Shown here: positions 15,913-23,938 of the stretch, piece by piece
How the letters are laid out: each line of letters starts with the position of its first letter
Position numbering within the stretch: position 1 is the first letter of the stretch
NCBI GenBank assembly: GCA_947174375.1
Contig: CAMWIS010000002.1
Location: 1-34,044, forward strand
Length of the DNA stretch: 34,044 bases
Direction: 5' to 3'
From: an uncultured Bacteroidales bacterium
GTDB taxonomy: Bacteria > Bacteroidota > Bacteroidia > Bacteroidales > P3
The notes under the pieces: generated by a model
What the model was told of the DNA's origin: nothing
The model's database searches: none
What the model saw: only the letters and a program-made list of their open reading frames with translations
Program-made: the position numbers and the translations under genes

Positions 15913-16182
15913 ATGGCAAAAGAATCAATGAAGGCCCGCGAGTTGAAAAGACAACAACTTGTGGCGAAATATGCTCAGAAGCGCGCTGAATTAAAGAAAG
16001 CCGGAGACTACGAAGCGCTCCAGAGAATCCCGAAGAACGCTTCTCCCGTACGTCTGCACAACCGTTGCAAACTGACCGGACGTCCCAAAGGCTATATGCG
16101 TACTTTCGGTATTTCCCGTATCAACTTCCGGGAAATGGCCCTGCAAGGCTTGATTCCGGGCGTAAAGAAAGCCAGTTGGTAA
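15913..16182 (+). CDS. rpsN: 30S ribosomal protein S14, zinc-independent form
   Basis: S14 is a late-assembling head protein. The 89-residue product is the long form. It ends with RCKLTGRPKGYMRTFGISR followed by FREMALQGLIPGVKKASW. Only one cysteine is left where the zinc-ribbon form has two CxxC pairs, so this form should not bind zinc. A GAGG is visible upstream, but Bacteroidota initiation is usually independent of such sites. Confidence 0.98.
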   Translation: MAKESMKARELKRQQLVAKYAQKRAELKKAGDYEALQRIPKNASPVRLHNRCKLTGRPKGYMRTFGISRINFREMALQGLIPGVKKASW

Positions 16183-16215
16183 GCTATTCGTTAAATCTAA
16201 AAAAGAGAAAAGAAA

Positions 16216-16611
16216 ATGGTTACAGATCCTATTGCAGATTTTCTAACACGGATTAGAAATGCCAATATGGCCAAGCATAAACTGTTGGAAGTTCCCTCCT
16301 CCAAGATGAAACTGGAGATTGCCCGCATTCTGTTCGAAAAGGGCTATATCGCCAACTTCAAACTGGAAGAAGGTGAAAAGCCGACGTTGAAAATCGCTTT
16401 GAAGTATCACCCCGCCACGAAACTGCCGGCCATCCACTCGATTGTCCGCGTGAGCAAGCCGGGTCTGCGTAAGTACGCCGACACCGAAAACCTGCCCCGC
16501 GTCATGAACGGCCTGGGCATCGCCATCCTCTCCACTTCCAAAGGCCTGATGACCGACAAGGAAGCGCGCAAGGAAAACGTAGGCGGTGAAGTTATTTGTT
16601 ACATCAGCTAA
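16216..16611 (+). CDS. rpsH: 30S ribosomal protein S8
   Basis: S8 is a primary 16S rRNA binding protein and in Escherichia coli the repressor of the spc operon. The 131 residues start VTDPIADFLTRIRNANMAKH and end with the diagnostic EARKENVGGEVICYIS. RVSKPGLRKYADTENLP is present in the middle. Length is normal. Confidence 0.99.
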   Translation: MVTDPIADFLTRIRNANMAKHKLLEVPSSKMKLEIARILFEKGYIANFKLEEGEKPTLKIALKYHPATKLPAIHSIVRVSKPGLRKYADTENLPRVMNGLGIAILSTSKGLMTDKEARKENVGGEVICYIS

Positions 16612-16624
16612 ATAAGATAAAACC

Positions 16625-17188
16625 ATGTCAAGAATTGGTAAAGCTCCCATCAATATTCCGAACGGCGTAACGGTCAGCGTAGCCGCGAACAACCTCGTGA
16701 CGGTGAAGGGCCCCAAGGGCGAACTCTCCCGTCTCGTGGATCCGGACATTACGGTTCAGGTCGATACCGAAGCCAAACAGGTGCACGTTCAGCGTCCCAC
16801 CGACCAGAAGCGTCACCGTTCGCTCCACGGCCTTTACAGAGCCTTGTTGAACAACATGGTCGTAGGCGTTTCCGAAGGTTACAAGGTAACGATGGAAATC
16901 GTCGGTGTTGGTTACAGAGCCACGGTCAACGGACAGCTGCTCGACCTGGCCCTGGGTTTCTCGCACAACCTCTTCTTAGAGTTGCCGAAGGAAATCAAAG
17001 CCTCCGCTACGGCCGAAAAAGGTAAGAACCCCACGCTGACGCTCGAATCCCACGACAAGGAACTGCTGGGTATGGTCTGCGCCAAGATCCGTTCCTACCG
17101 TAAGCCCGAACCCTACAAAGGCAAAGGTATCAAGTTCGAAGGTGAAGTACTGCGCAGAAAAGCCGGTAAGTCGGCCAGCAGCAAATAG
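16625..17188 (+). CDS. rplF: 50S ribosomal protein L6
   Basis: L6 lies near the factor-binding site of the large subunit. The 187 residues carry two repeated L6 domains. SRIGKAPINIPNGVTVSV opens the first, and GVGYRATVNGQLLDLALGFSH opens the second. The conserved C-terminal IRSYRKPEPYKGKGIKFEGE precedes a short basic tail. Confidence 0.99.
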   Translation: MSRIGKAPINIPNGVTVSVAANNLVTVKGPKGELSRLVDPDITVQVDTEAKQVHVQRPTDQKRHRSLHGLYRALLNNMVVGVSEGYKVTMEIVGVGYRATVNGQLLDLALGFSHNLFLELPKEIKASATAEKGKNPTLTLESHDKELLGMVCAKIRSYRKPEPYKGKGIKFEGEVLRRKAGKSASSK

Positions 17189-17215
17189 TAGTGAATTTAT
17201 AAACAGATTAGCAAG

Positions 17216-17569
17216 ATGGCTATTACGAAAACATATAGAAGAGCACGCATCAAGATGCGTATTCGCAAAAAAGTATATGGCAGACAGGACATGCCGCGTT
17301 TGAGCGTATATCGTAGCAACAAGGATATCTACGCTCAGATCATCAACGATGCCGAAGGTAAGACTTTGGTCGCCGCGTCTTCGAGAGAGAAGGAATTCAG
17401 CGCCACCGGCAGCAAGAGCGAGAAGGCTCAGGCCGTCGGCAAGCTGCTGGCCGAAAGGGCGCAAGCCGCCGGTATCAGCCGGGTTGTGTTCGACAGAAAC
17501 GGTTATTTGTATCACGGACGTGTAAAATCTTTGGCCGATGCCGCCAGAGAAGCGGGTCTTAAATTCTAA
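17216..17569 (+). CDS. rplR: 50S ribosomal protein L18
   Basis: L18 carries 5S rRNA to the large subunit together with L5. The 117 residues include RRARIKMRIRKKVYG, MPRLSVYRSNKDIYAQIIND and the C-terminal VVFDRNGYLYHGRVKSLADAA-type segment (from about residue 88), ending AREAGLKF. Its TAA stop overlaps an AAGGAG sequence that lies ahead of rpsE. Confidence 0.98.
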   Translation: MAITKTYRRARIKMRIRKKVYGRQDMPRLSVYRSNKDIYAQIINDAEGKTLVAASSREKEFSATGSKSEKAQAVGKLLAERAQAAGISRVVFDRNGYLYHGRVKSLADAAREAGLKF

Positions 17570-17580
17570 GGAGAACAACC

Positions 17581-18099
17581 ATGACAGACGCAAACGTAAA
17601 AAGAGTAAAATCGAGCGAAATCGAGTTTCAAGATAGATTGGTAAGCATCCAGCGCGTTACGAAAGTAACGAAGGGCGGTCGTACTTTCAGCTTCTCCGCC
17701 ATCGTGGTGGTAGGTAACGGCAATGGCGTTATCGGCTACGGCTTGGGTAAGGCGAAGGAAGTTCAGGCGGCCATCCAAAAAGGTGTGGACGATGCCAAGA
17801 AGAACCTGATTAAAGTGCCCGTTCTGAAAGGTACGTTGCCGCACGAACAGTACGGCAAGTACAGCGGCGCCAAAGTTTTCCTCAAACCGGCCTCCCCCGG
17901 TACCGGTGTTATCGCCGGTGGTGCCATGCGTGCCGTATTGGAAAGCGTCGGCGTAAAAGACGTATTGGCCAAATCCAAAGGCTCCTCCAACCCGCACTCC
18001 GTGGTTAAGGCGACGATCGACGCGCTGATGCAGATGCGGGATCCCTACACGGTAGCTCAGTTGAGAGGTATTGAATTGGATAAAGTGTTTAACGGCTAA
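17581..18099 (+). CDS. rpsE: 30S ribosomal protein S5
   Basis: S5 shapes the mRNA channel and decoding fidelity. The 172 residues have an N-terminal double-stranded RNA-binding fold (FQDRLVSIQRVTKVTKGGR, with the loop where spectinomycin-resistance changes map) and a C-terminal part with KPASPGTGVIAGGAMRAVLE and KSKGSSNPHSVVKATIDAL. The ATG at 17581 has AAGGAG at 17568-17573, 7 bases upstream. That is a rare classical Shine-Dalgarno match in this window. Confidence 0.99.
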   Translation: MTDANVKRVKSSEIEFQDRLVSIQRVTKVTKGGRTFSFSAIVVVGNGNGVIGYGLGKAKEVQAAIQKGVDDAKKNLIKVPVLKGTLPHEQYGKYSGAKVFLKPASPGTGVIAGGAMRAVLESVGVKDVLAKSKGSSNPHSVVKATIDALMQMRDPYTVAQLRGIELDKVFNG

Positions 18100-18125
18100 T
18101 CGGGCCACAAAGAGAAGTAAAGACA

Positions 18126-18305
18126 ATGAAAAAGGTTAAGTTAACGCAAATCAAGAGCGGTATCGACCGGCCCCTCCGTCAGAAAAGAACGTTGGAAGCC
18201 TTGAAACTGGGTCGCATAGGCAAGACGGCCGTTGTGGAATGCACGCCGCAGATTGAAGGCATGATTGCCAAGATCAGTCACTTGGTAAGCATTGAAGAAG
18301 CTTAA
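18126..18305 (+). CDS. rpmD: 50S ribosomal protein L30
   Basis: This 59-residue gene was found by translating the gap between rpsE and rplO. The product begins MKKVKLTQIKSGIDRP and contains QKRTLEALKLGRIGKTAVV, the conserved L30 pattern, and ends SHLVSIEEA. It fills the standard L30 place in the spc order, with 26 bases before it and 28 after it. The length is right for bacterial L30. Confidence 0.96.
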   Translation: MKKVKLTQIKSGIDRPLRQKRTLEALKLGRIGKTAVVECTPQIEGMIAKISHLVSIEEA

Positions 18306-18333
18306 TAACTAATCGAGAAAAACAACAAGAGAT

Positions 18334-18783
18334 ATGAACTTATCGAGTTTAGCACCTGCCAAGGGTTCCGTTAAGACAAACAAACGTTTGGGCCGCGGTT
18401 ACGGCTCCGGTCACGGTAAGACGGCCGGCAGAGGTCATAAAGGCGCTCAGTCCCGTTCCGGTTACAGCCGCAAGATCGGCTTCGAAGGCGGTCAGATGCC
18501 TCTTTATCGGCGTGTGCCCAAATTTGGCTTCAAGAATATCAACCGTGTGGAATACACGGCCGTAAACTTAGATACGTTGGAAAAACTGGCTGCCGAACAC
18601 CAGATCAAGCAGATTGACCCGACGGTTCTCGCCGCCCACGGCTTGGTAGGCAAAAAGGATCTGGTCAAGGTGTTGGGCCGCGGCGAACTCAAAAGCGCTT
18701 TGGAAGTGAAAGCCCACGCTTTCTCCGAAAAAGCCAAGGCCGCCGTTGAAGCCTGCGGAGGCACCATCACGACGATCGCTTAA
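18334..18783 (+). CDS. rplO: 50S ribosomal protein L15
   Basis: L15 is a late-assembly protein with a long extended N-terminus. The 149 residues show LSSLAPAKGSVKTNKRLGRG, the Gly-rich GYGSGHGKTAGRGHKGAQSR (about 23-42) and GGQMPLYRRVPKFGFKN. The C-terminal globular part contains LVKVLGRGELKSALEVKAHAF. It precedes secY by 20 bases. Confidence 0.99.
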   Translation: MNLSSLAPAKGSVKTNKRLGRGYGSGHGKTAGRGHKGAQSRSGYSRKIGFEGGQMPLYRRVPKFGFKNINRVEYTAVNLDTLEKLAAEHQIKQIDPTVLAAHGLVGKKDLVKVLGRGELKSALEVKAHAFSEKAKAAVEACGGTITTIA

Positions 18784-18803
18784 AGTTTACAAAGAACAAC
18801 GCC

Positions 18804-20165
18804 ATGAAAAGATTCATTGAAACGATAAAGAACATCTTCAAGATAGAGGAACTGCGCAAACGCATCCTCTACACCTTGGGGATTATCGTCATTTATCGTA
18901 TCGGCTCCTTCATCGTACTGCCGGGCATCGATCCGACGCAGTTGGCGAATTTGCAGAGCCAAACGAGTGACGGGTTGCTGGGCCTGTTGAACATGTTCTC
19001 CGGCGGCGCGTTCTCGAACGCCTCCGTATTCGCGCTGGGTATCATGCCGTACATCTCGGCCTCCATCATCATCCAGTTGTTCGGGATGGCTATCCCCTAC
19101 TTCCAGAAGTTGCAGAAGGAGGGCGAAAGCGGCCGGCGTAAGATGAATCAGATTACGCGCGTCCTGACGATCGCCGTTACGGCCTTGCAGGCGCCCGCCT
19201 ATCTGACGAACCTGACGACGCAGTTGCCCGCCGAAGCGTTCATTCCGTTCAACGGCGCCAACCCCGGTGTGTTCTTCTGGGTTTCGTCCTGCATCCTGCT
19301 GACGGCCGGCACGCTGTTCGTCATGTGGTTGGGCGAACGCATCACCGACAACGGTATCGGCAACGGTATCTCGCTCATCATCATGATCGGTATCATTGCC
19401 CGTCTGCCTTTCGCACTGTTCGGGGAATTCGTTTCCCGTCTCGAACAGCAGGGCGGCGGCTTGGTGGTCTTCCTGTTGGAGCTCGTCGTTTTGATCGTGG
19501 TTATCCTGTTGTGCATCCTGCTCGTTCAGGGCACGCGCAGAATCCCCGTTCAATACGCGAAACGCATTGTCGGCAACAAACAGTACGGCGGCGTACGCCA
19601 GTATCTGCCGTTGAAGGTCAATGCGGCCGGCGTTATGCCGATTATCTTCGCGCAGGCCATTATGTTCATCCCTGTCACGATTGCAGGCTTCGCCTCGCCC
19701 GAATCGGTCAACTCCGGCTTTTGGCGCGTGTTCATGGATTTCAACAGCTTCTGGTATAACTTCGTCTTCGCGCTCATGATCATCGTGTTTACGTATTTCT
19801 ATACGGCCATCACGATGAACTCGCAGCAGATTGCCGAAGACCTGAAGAAGAACGGCGGTTTCATCCCCGGCATCAAGCCCGGCAAACGGACGGCGGAATT
19901 CATCGATGACGTGATTTCGCACATCACGCTGCCCGGCTCCATCTTCCTCGCGATTGTGGCCATTTTGCCGGCCATCGTGCGGATGTTCGGCGTCAGCACG
20001 CAGTTCGCCCAATTCTACGGCGGTACCTCGCTGTTGATTTTGGTCGGCGTGGTGCTCGATACGTTACAGCAGATTGAAAGCCACCTTTTGATGCGTCACT
20101 ACGACGGTTTGACGAAGTCGGGCCGCATCAAGGGACGGATGGGCAGCGCTTACGGCGTGGCCTGA
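18804..20165 (+). CDS. secY: Preprotein translocase subunit SecY
   Basis: SecY is the channel of the Sec translocase in the inner membrane. The 453 residues contain about ten hydrophobic segments, from ILYTLGIIVIYRIGSFIVLPG (about residues 20-40) to the last at about 410-425. The segment GGAFSNASVFALGIMPYISA after the plug region and the cytoplasmic loop GKRTAEFIDDV are typical. It lies between rplO and map. adk, found here in many other bacteria, is missing. The envelope proteins at 25955-31584 are the kind of cargo it exports. Confidence 0.98.
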   Translation: MKRFIETIKNIFKIEELRKRILYTLGIIVIYRIGSFIVLPGIDPTQLANLQSQTSDGLLGLLNMFSGGAFSNASVFALGIMPYISASIIIQLFGMAIPYFQKLQKEGESGRRKMNQITRVLTIAVTALQAPAYLTNLTTQLPAEAFIPFNGANPGVFFWVSSCILLTAGTLFVMWLGERITDNGIGNGISLIIMIGIIARLPFALFGEFVSRLEQQGGGLVVFLLELVVLIVVILLCILLVQGTRRIPVQYAKRIVGNKQYGGVRQYLPLKVNAAGVMPIIFAQAIMFIPVTIAGFASPESVNSGFWRVFMDFNSFWYNFVFALMIIVFTYFYTAITMNSQQIAEDLKKNGGFIPGIKPGKRTAEFIDDVISHITLPGSIFLAIVAILPAIVRMFGVSTQFAQFYGGTSLLILVGVVLDTLQQIESHLLMRHYDGLTKSGRIKGRMGSAYGVA

Positions 20166-20178
20166 TAAAAGTCGTAAA

Positions 20179-20958
20179 ATGATACGCACCTACTCACCTG
20201 AAGAGATAGAAAAAATCAGGGAAAGTTCATTGCTGGTAGGCAAGACGCTGGCGGAAGTCGCCAAAGTCATCGCCCCCGGCGTTAAAACAATGGAATTGGA
20301 ACGCGTGGCCGACGCTTACATCCGGTCGGTCGGCGGGGTTCCCGGCTTCAAGGGCTACGAAGGTTTTCCTTACGCGCTCTGCATCTCGGTCAACGAGATG
20401 GTCGTACACGGTTATCCGAGCGAGTACGAACTGAAGGAAGGCGACATCGTTTCGGTGGACTGCGGCGTTTATAAGAACGGCTTCCACGGCGACTCCGCCT
20501 ATACGTTCGCCGTGGGCGAAGTATCGGAACCGGTCCGCCGCCTGATGGAAGACACCAAGGCGTCGCTCTACGAAGGTATCAAACAGGCCGTGGCCGGCAA
20601 CCGTACCGGCGACATCGGCTGGGCGATACAGCAGTACACGGAGTCGCGGGGCTACGGTGTGGTCCGCGAACTTTGCGGACACGGTGTGGGCGAAAAGCTG
20701 CACGACAAGCCGGACGTGCCCAACTTCGGGCACCGCGGTTGCGGCACCAAGCTCAAGGCCAACAGCGTCATCGCGATAGAACCGATGATTACGCTCGGCA
20801 AACGCCACATCGGCCTGCAATCCAACGGTTGGGGTATCTACACGTTGGACGGCCAGCCGGCGGCGCACTACGAACACGACGTTCTGATTACGAAAGAGGG
20901 ACCCGATATTTTATCGAGTTTCGACGAAATTGAAGCAGTAATAAACAGTAAACATTAA
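20179..20958 (+). CDS. map: Type I methionyl aminopeptidase
   Basis: The enzyme removes the initiator methionine from new proteins. The 259 residues keep the substrate histidine His77 and all five metal ligands: Asp94 (VDCG), Asp105 (HGDSAY), His168 (GHGVG), Glu201 (IEPM) and Glu232 (YEHDV). Length is normal and there is no N-terminal zinc-finger extension. It follows secY by 13 bases and precedes infA by 3 bases. Confidence 0.98.
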   Translation: MIRTYSPEEIEKIRESSLLVGKTLAEVAKVIAPGVKTMELERVADAYIRSVGGVPGFKGYEGFPYALCISVNEMVVHGYPSEYELKEGDIVSVDCGVYKNGFHGDSAYTFAVGEVSEPVRRLMEDTKASLYEGIKQAVAGNRTGDIGWAIQQYTESRGYGVVRELCGHGVGEKLHDKPDVPNFGHRGCGTKLKANSVIAIEPMITLGKRHIGLQSNGWGIYTLDGQPAAHYEHDVLITKEGPDILSSFDEIEAVINSKH

Positions 20959-20961
20959 ACT

Positions 20962-21180
20962 ATGGCCAAACAGGCATCCATACAGCAAGATGGTACGGTG
21001 ATCGAATCGCTCGGCAACGCCATGTTCCGCGTGGAATTGGAAAACGGGCACACGGTCATCGCCCATATCTCCGGCAAGATGAGAATGCACTACATCAAGA
21101 TCCTGCCGGGCGATCGGGTCCAACTGGAGATGTCGCCATACGATTTAAGCAAAGCCAGAATTGTTTTTAGACACAAATAA
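20962..21180 (+). CDS. infA: Translation initiation factor IF-1
   Basis: IF-1 binds the A site during initiation. The 72 residues form one OB fold: QDGTVIESLGNAMFRVELEN, then AHISGKMRMHYIKILPGDRV and the end SKARIVFRHK. Length and position between map and rpmJ are standard. Confidence 0.98.
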   Translation: MAKQASIQQDGTVIESLGNAMFRVELENGHTVIAHISGKMRMHYIKILPGDRVQLEMSPYDLSKARIVFRHK

Positions 21181-21192
21181 CCAACTTAAGTC

Positions 21193-21309
21193 ATGAAAGT
21201 AAGACCGTCTGTTAAAAAGAGATCGCCCGAATGCAAGATTGTAAGAAGAAAGGGACGCATCTACATTATTAACAAGAAAAACCCGAAGCTTAAACAAAGA
21301 CAAGGTTAA
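21193..21309 (+). CDS. rpmJ: 50S ribosomal protein L36, zinc-independent form
   Basis: This 38-residue gene was found by direct translation between infA and rpsM. The product starts MKVRPSVKKRSPECKIVRRK and ends PKLKQRQG, a clear L36. Only one cysteine (Cys14) remains of the C-x2-C-x12-C-x4-H zinc site, so it is the zinc-free version. It lies 12 bases after infA. Confidence 0.96.
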   Translation: MKVRPSVKKRSPECKIVRRKGRIYIINKKNPKLKQRQG

Positions 21310-21347
21310 GCCGCGGACTGGATTAGTAATTTTATAAACAATAGGAT

Positions 21348-21728
21348 ATGGCAAGAATTGCAGGTATAGACCTACCGAACAACAAAAGAGGCGAAATCGG
21401 CCTGACTTATATCTACGGTATCGGCAGAAGCACGGCACGCAAGATTTTGGCCGCTTCCGGTATCGACTTCAACAAGAAGGTACAGGATTGGAACGATGAC
21501 GAATTGGGCAAAATCCGTACTTACATCGGCGACGAACTGAAGGTGGAGGGTGCGCTCCGTTCCGAAGTGCAGACCAACATCAAACGTCTGATGGATATAG
21601 GTTGCTACCGTGGTATCCGCCATCGTCTGGGTCTGCCGTTGAGAGGCCAGAGCACGAAGAACAACGCGCGTACGAGAAAAGGCAAGAAAAAGACGGTTGC
21701 CAACAAGAAGAAAGCGCCCAAGGGCTAA
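21348..21728 (+). CDS. rpsM: 30S ribosomal protein S13
   Basis: S13 is at the top of the small-subunit head and forms bridges to the large subunit. The 126 residues open ARIAGIDLPNNKRGEIGLTY and carry the helix-two-turn-helix region GIGRSTARKIL. The C-terminal basic tail has RGIRHRLGLPLRGQSTKNNA followed by TRKGKKKTVANKKKAPKG. Length is normal. Confidence 0.99.
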   Translation: MARIAGIDLPNNKRGEIGLTYIYGIGRSTARKILAASGIDFNKKVQDWNDDELGKIRTYIGDELKVEGALRSEVQTNIKRLMDIGCYRGIRHRLGLPLRGQSTKNNARTRKGKKKTVANKKKAPKG

Positions 21729-21832
21729 GATTAGCGCCGGGGCTTCCCTCGCTTGTCCGTTATGGCGGGCGGCCTGAGGAACGCGCCGCGTGAATCAACT
21801 GATTTTTGAAACAATAAGAATAGCGAATAGAT
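21729..21832 (+). other. 104-base gap before rpsK with GC-rich first half
   Basis: This is the longest gap between genes from rpsJ to rplQ. Bases to about 21792 are GC-rich with several short complementary blocks (for example CCTC near 21747 and GAGG near 21775), and the rest is AT-rich. I find no open reading frame, no T-run after a stem, and no promoter match. It could be a structured leader for rpsK-rpsD-rpoA-rplQ, but the pairing is not strong. Confidence 0.3.
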
Positions 21833-22222
21833 ATGGCAAAAACTGCTAAAGCAACAAAGAAGAAGATCGTCAAGGTGGAAGCCACGGGAAAGGCGTTTAT
21901 TTTTGCGTCTTTCAACAACGTGATCGTAACCCTTACCAATAACGCGGGTCAGGTTATTTCCTGGTCGTCTTCCGGCAAGATGGGTTTCAGAGGTTCGAAG
22001 AAGAACACGCCCTATGCCGCCCAGATGGCCGCGACCGATTGCGCCAAAGTAGCTTACGACTTGGGCCTTCGCAAGGTAAAAGCTTTCGTCAAGGGTCCCG
22101 GTTCCGGCCGTGAGTCGGCTATCCGTACGATCCATGGTGCCGGCATCGAGGTAACCGAAATCATGGACGTTACGCCGCTGCCCCACAACGGCTGCCGTCC
22201 TCCGAAAAGAAGAAGAGTATAG
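21833..22222 (+). CDS. rpsK: 30S ribosomal protein S11
   Basis: S11 lies in the platform of the small subunit, near the E-site mRNA and 3' end of 16S rRNA. The 129 residues have FIFASFNNVIVTLTNNAGQV, SWSSSGKMGFRGSKKNTPYA and the C-terminal DVTPLPHNGCRPPKRRRV, all diagnostic. It starts after the 104-base gap described separately. Confidence 0.99.
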   Translation: MAKTAKATKKKIVKVEATGKAFIFASFNNVIVTLTNNAGQVISWSSSGKMGFRGSKKNTPYAAQMAATDCAKVAYDLGLRKVKAFVKGPGSGRESAIRTIHGAGIEVTEIMDVTPLPHNGCRPPKRRRV

Positions 22223-22262
22223 TTACAAGGCCTTGTTAAATTAAGTAAAATCATTTTCAGTT

Positions 22263-22868
22263 ATGGCAAGATATATTGGCCCTAAGTCAAAAATAGCAAG
22301 AAAGTTCCAGGAACCCATCTTCGGTGCGGACAAGGTTCTGGAGAGAAAGAACTATGCGCCGGGTCAGCACGGTCCCAACAAACGCCGCGGCAAACAGTCG
22401 GAATACGGCATTCAGTTGCAGGAAAAGCAGAAAGCCAAATATACTTACGGCATTCTGGAAAAACAGTTCCGTAAGATTTTCCATCAGGCCGCCAGCAAGA
22501 CCGGTATTACCGGTGAGGTATTGCTCCAGCTCATCGAATCGCGCCTCGACAACACCGTTTACCGTTTGGGCATCGCCCCGACGCGTAGCGCGGCCCGTCA
22601 GTTGGTCAGCCACCGTCACATCTGCGTGAACGGCGAAGTCGTGAACATTCCCTCCTATCAGCTCAAACCGGGCGACATGGTGGAAGTGCGCGAACGTTCC
22701 AAATCGTTGGAAGTCATTACCGATTCGTTGGCCGGCAGAACCAATAGCTACAACTGGCTGGAATGGGATGGCGCCGCGATGCGCGGTAAGTTCCTGAACT
22801 ACCCCGAAAGAGAGAATATCCCCGAAACGATTAAGGAACAGCTCATCGTCGAGTTGTACTCCAAGTAA
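22263..22868 (+). CDS. rpsD: 30S ribosomal protein S4
   Basis: S4 starts 16S rRNA folding and in Escherichia coli represses the alpha operon. The 201 residues start ARYIGPKSKIARKFQEPIFG and have an S4 RNA-binding domain at about 93-155 (ESRLDNTVYRLGIAPTRSAA, HRHICVNGEVVNIPSYQLKP). No N-terminal cysteine cluster is present. It is a single copy in this window, 40 bases after rpsK. Confidence 0.99.
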   Translation: MARYIGPKSKIARKFQEPIFGADKVLERKNYAPGQHGPNKRRGKQSEYGIQLQEKQKAKYTYGILEKQFRKIFHQAASKTGITGEVLLQLIESRLDNTVYRLGIAPTRSAARQLVSHRHICVNGEVVNIPSYQLKPGDMVEVRERSKSLEVITDSLAGRTNSYNWLEWDGAAMRGKFLNYPERENIPETIKEQLIVELYSK

Positions 22869-22919
22869 TCGTAAACCGTGACGTTCTCCAATAATTTGCA
22901 AAACCTAAATAGAAAATAA

Positions 22920-23912
22920 ATGGCCATTTTAGATTTTCAAAAACCGGACAGAGTCAACGTTGTCAGCTTGGACGACAAGAAGGGGGTTTTTGAGTTTCGT
23001 CCGTTGGAACCGGGCTATGGGATTACGATCGGCAACGCTTTGCGCCGTATCTTGATTTCCTCCTTGGAAGGCTTTGCCATCACGTCCGTACGGATTGAAG
23101 GCGTTCAGCACGAATTCGCCACGATTAAAGGCGTGGTGGAAGACGTCATCAACATGGTGCTGAACTTCAAACAGGTTCGGTTCAAACAACAGATTCCCGA
23201 TGTGGACAACGAAAAGATTCACGTCGTTATTTCGAACCAAAGCGTATTCAAGGCCGGTCATCTGAATAATTTCCTGAACGGGTTTCAAGTGTTGAACCCC
23301 GACCTCGAAATCTGCCACATGGAACCCAGCGTCAAACTGACGATGGACCTGACGATTCAGAAAGGCCGCGGTTACATCCCCGCCGACGAGAACAAGAACG
23401 CTTCCGACCCCGTGGGTACGATTGCCATCGACTCCATCCACACGCCGATCAAGAATGTGGAATACGAGACCGACAACTACCGCGTGGAACAGAAGACCGA
23501 CTACGAGAAATTGGTGTTGACGATTACGACCGACGGCTCCATCTCGCCGAAAGACGCGTTGAAAGAAGCGGCCAAGATTCTGATTTACCATTTCATGTTG
23601 TTCTCCGACGAAAAGATCCAGTTCGAAGAAGGTCATGTAGAGACGTCCGAACCCTTGGATGAAGGCGACTTGCATCTGCGTCAGTTGCTCAAGACCAAAC
23701 TTTCGGATTTGGAACTGTCTGTCCGCGCGTTGAACTGCCTCAAATCGGCGGAAGTGGAAACCCTGGGCGACCTCGTGGCGTTCCACAAAGCGGATTTGCT
23801 CAAGTTCAGAAACTTCGGCAAGAAGTCGCTGACGGAACTCGAAGCCTTGGTAAAAGACAAGAAACTGGAGTTCGGCATGAACGTACAGAAATATAAATTA
23901 GACAAAGATTAA
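22920..23912 (+). CDS. rpoA: DNA-directed RNA polymerase subunit alpha
   Basis: Alpha dimerises to start RNA polymerase assembly. The 330-residue product has an N-terminal domain at about 1-235 (FEFRPLEPGYGITIGNALRR at 24-43) and a C-terminal domain from about 253. Arg269, Asn272 and Lys275 align with the DNA-contacting Arg265, Asn268 and Lys271 of Escherichia coli, followed by RNFGKKSLTELEALV. The C-terminal domain therefore looks able to bind DNA. Length is normal. Confidence 0.99.
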   Translation: MAILDFQKPDRVNVVSLDDKKGVFEFRPLEPGYGITIGNALRRILISSLEGFAITSVRIEGVQHEFATIKGVVEDVINMVLNFKQVRFKQQIPDVDNEKIHVVISNQSVFKAGHLNNFLNGFQVLNPDLEICHMEPSVKLTMDLTIQKGRGYIPADENKNASDPVGTIAIDSIHTPIKNVEYETDNYRVEQKTDYEKLVLTITTDGSISPKDALKEAAKILIYHFMLFSDEKIQFEEGHVETSEPLDEGDLHLRQLLKTKLSDLELSVRALNCLKSAEVETLGDLVAFHKADLLKFRNFGKKSLTELEALVKDKKLEFGMNVQKYKLDKD

Positions 23913-23938
23913 GGACTAAGATAAGGAAACTTACAGCT

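Noticed and set aside
18780..20012. A 410-codon minus-strand frame over secY
   Set aside because: The product is very rich in Asp, His, Arg and Gln with no fold signature, as expected from the reverse of membrane-protein codons.
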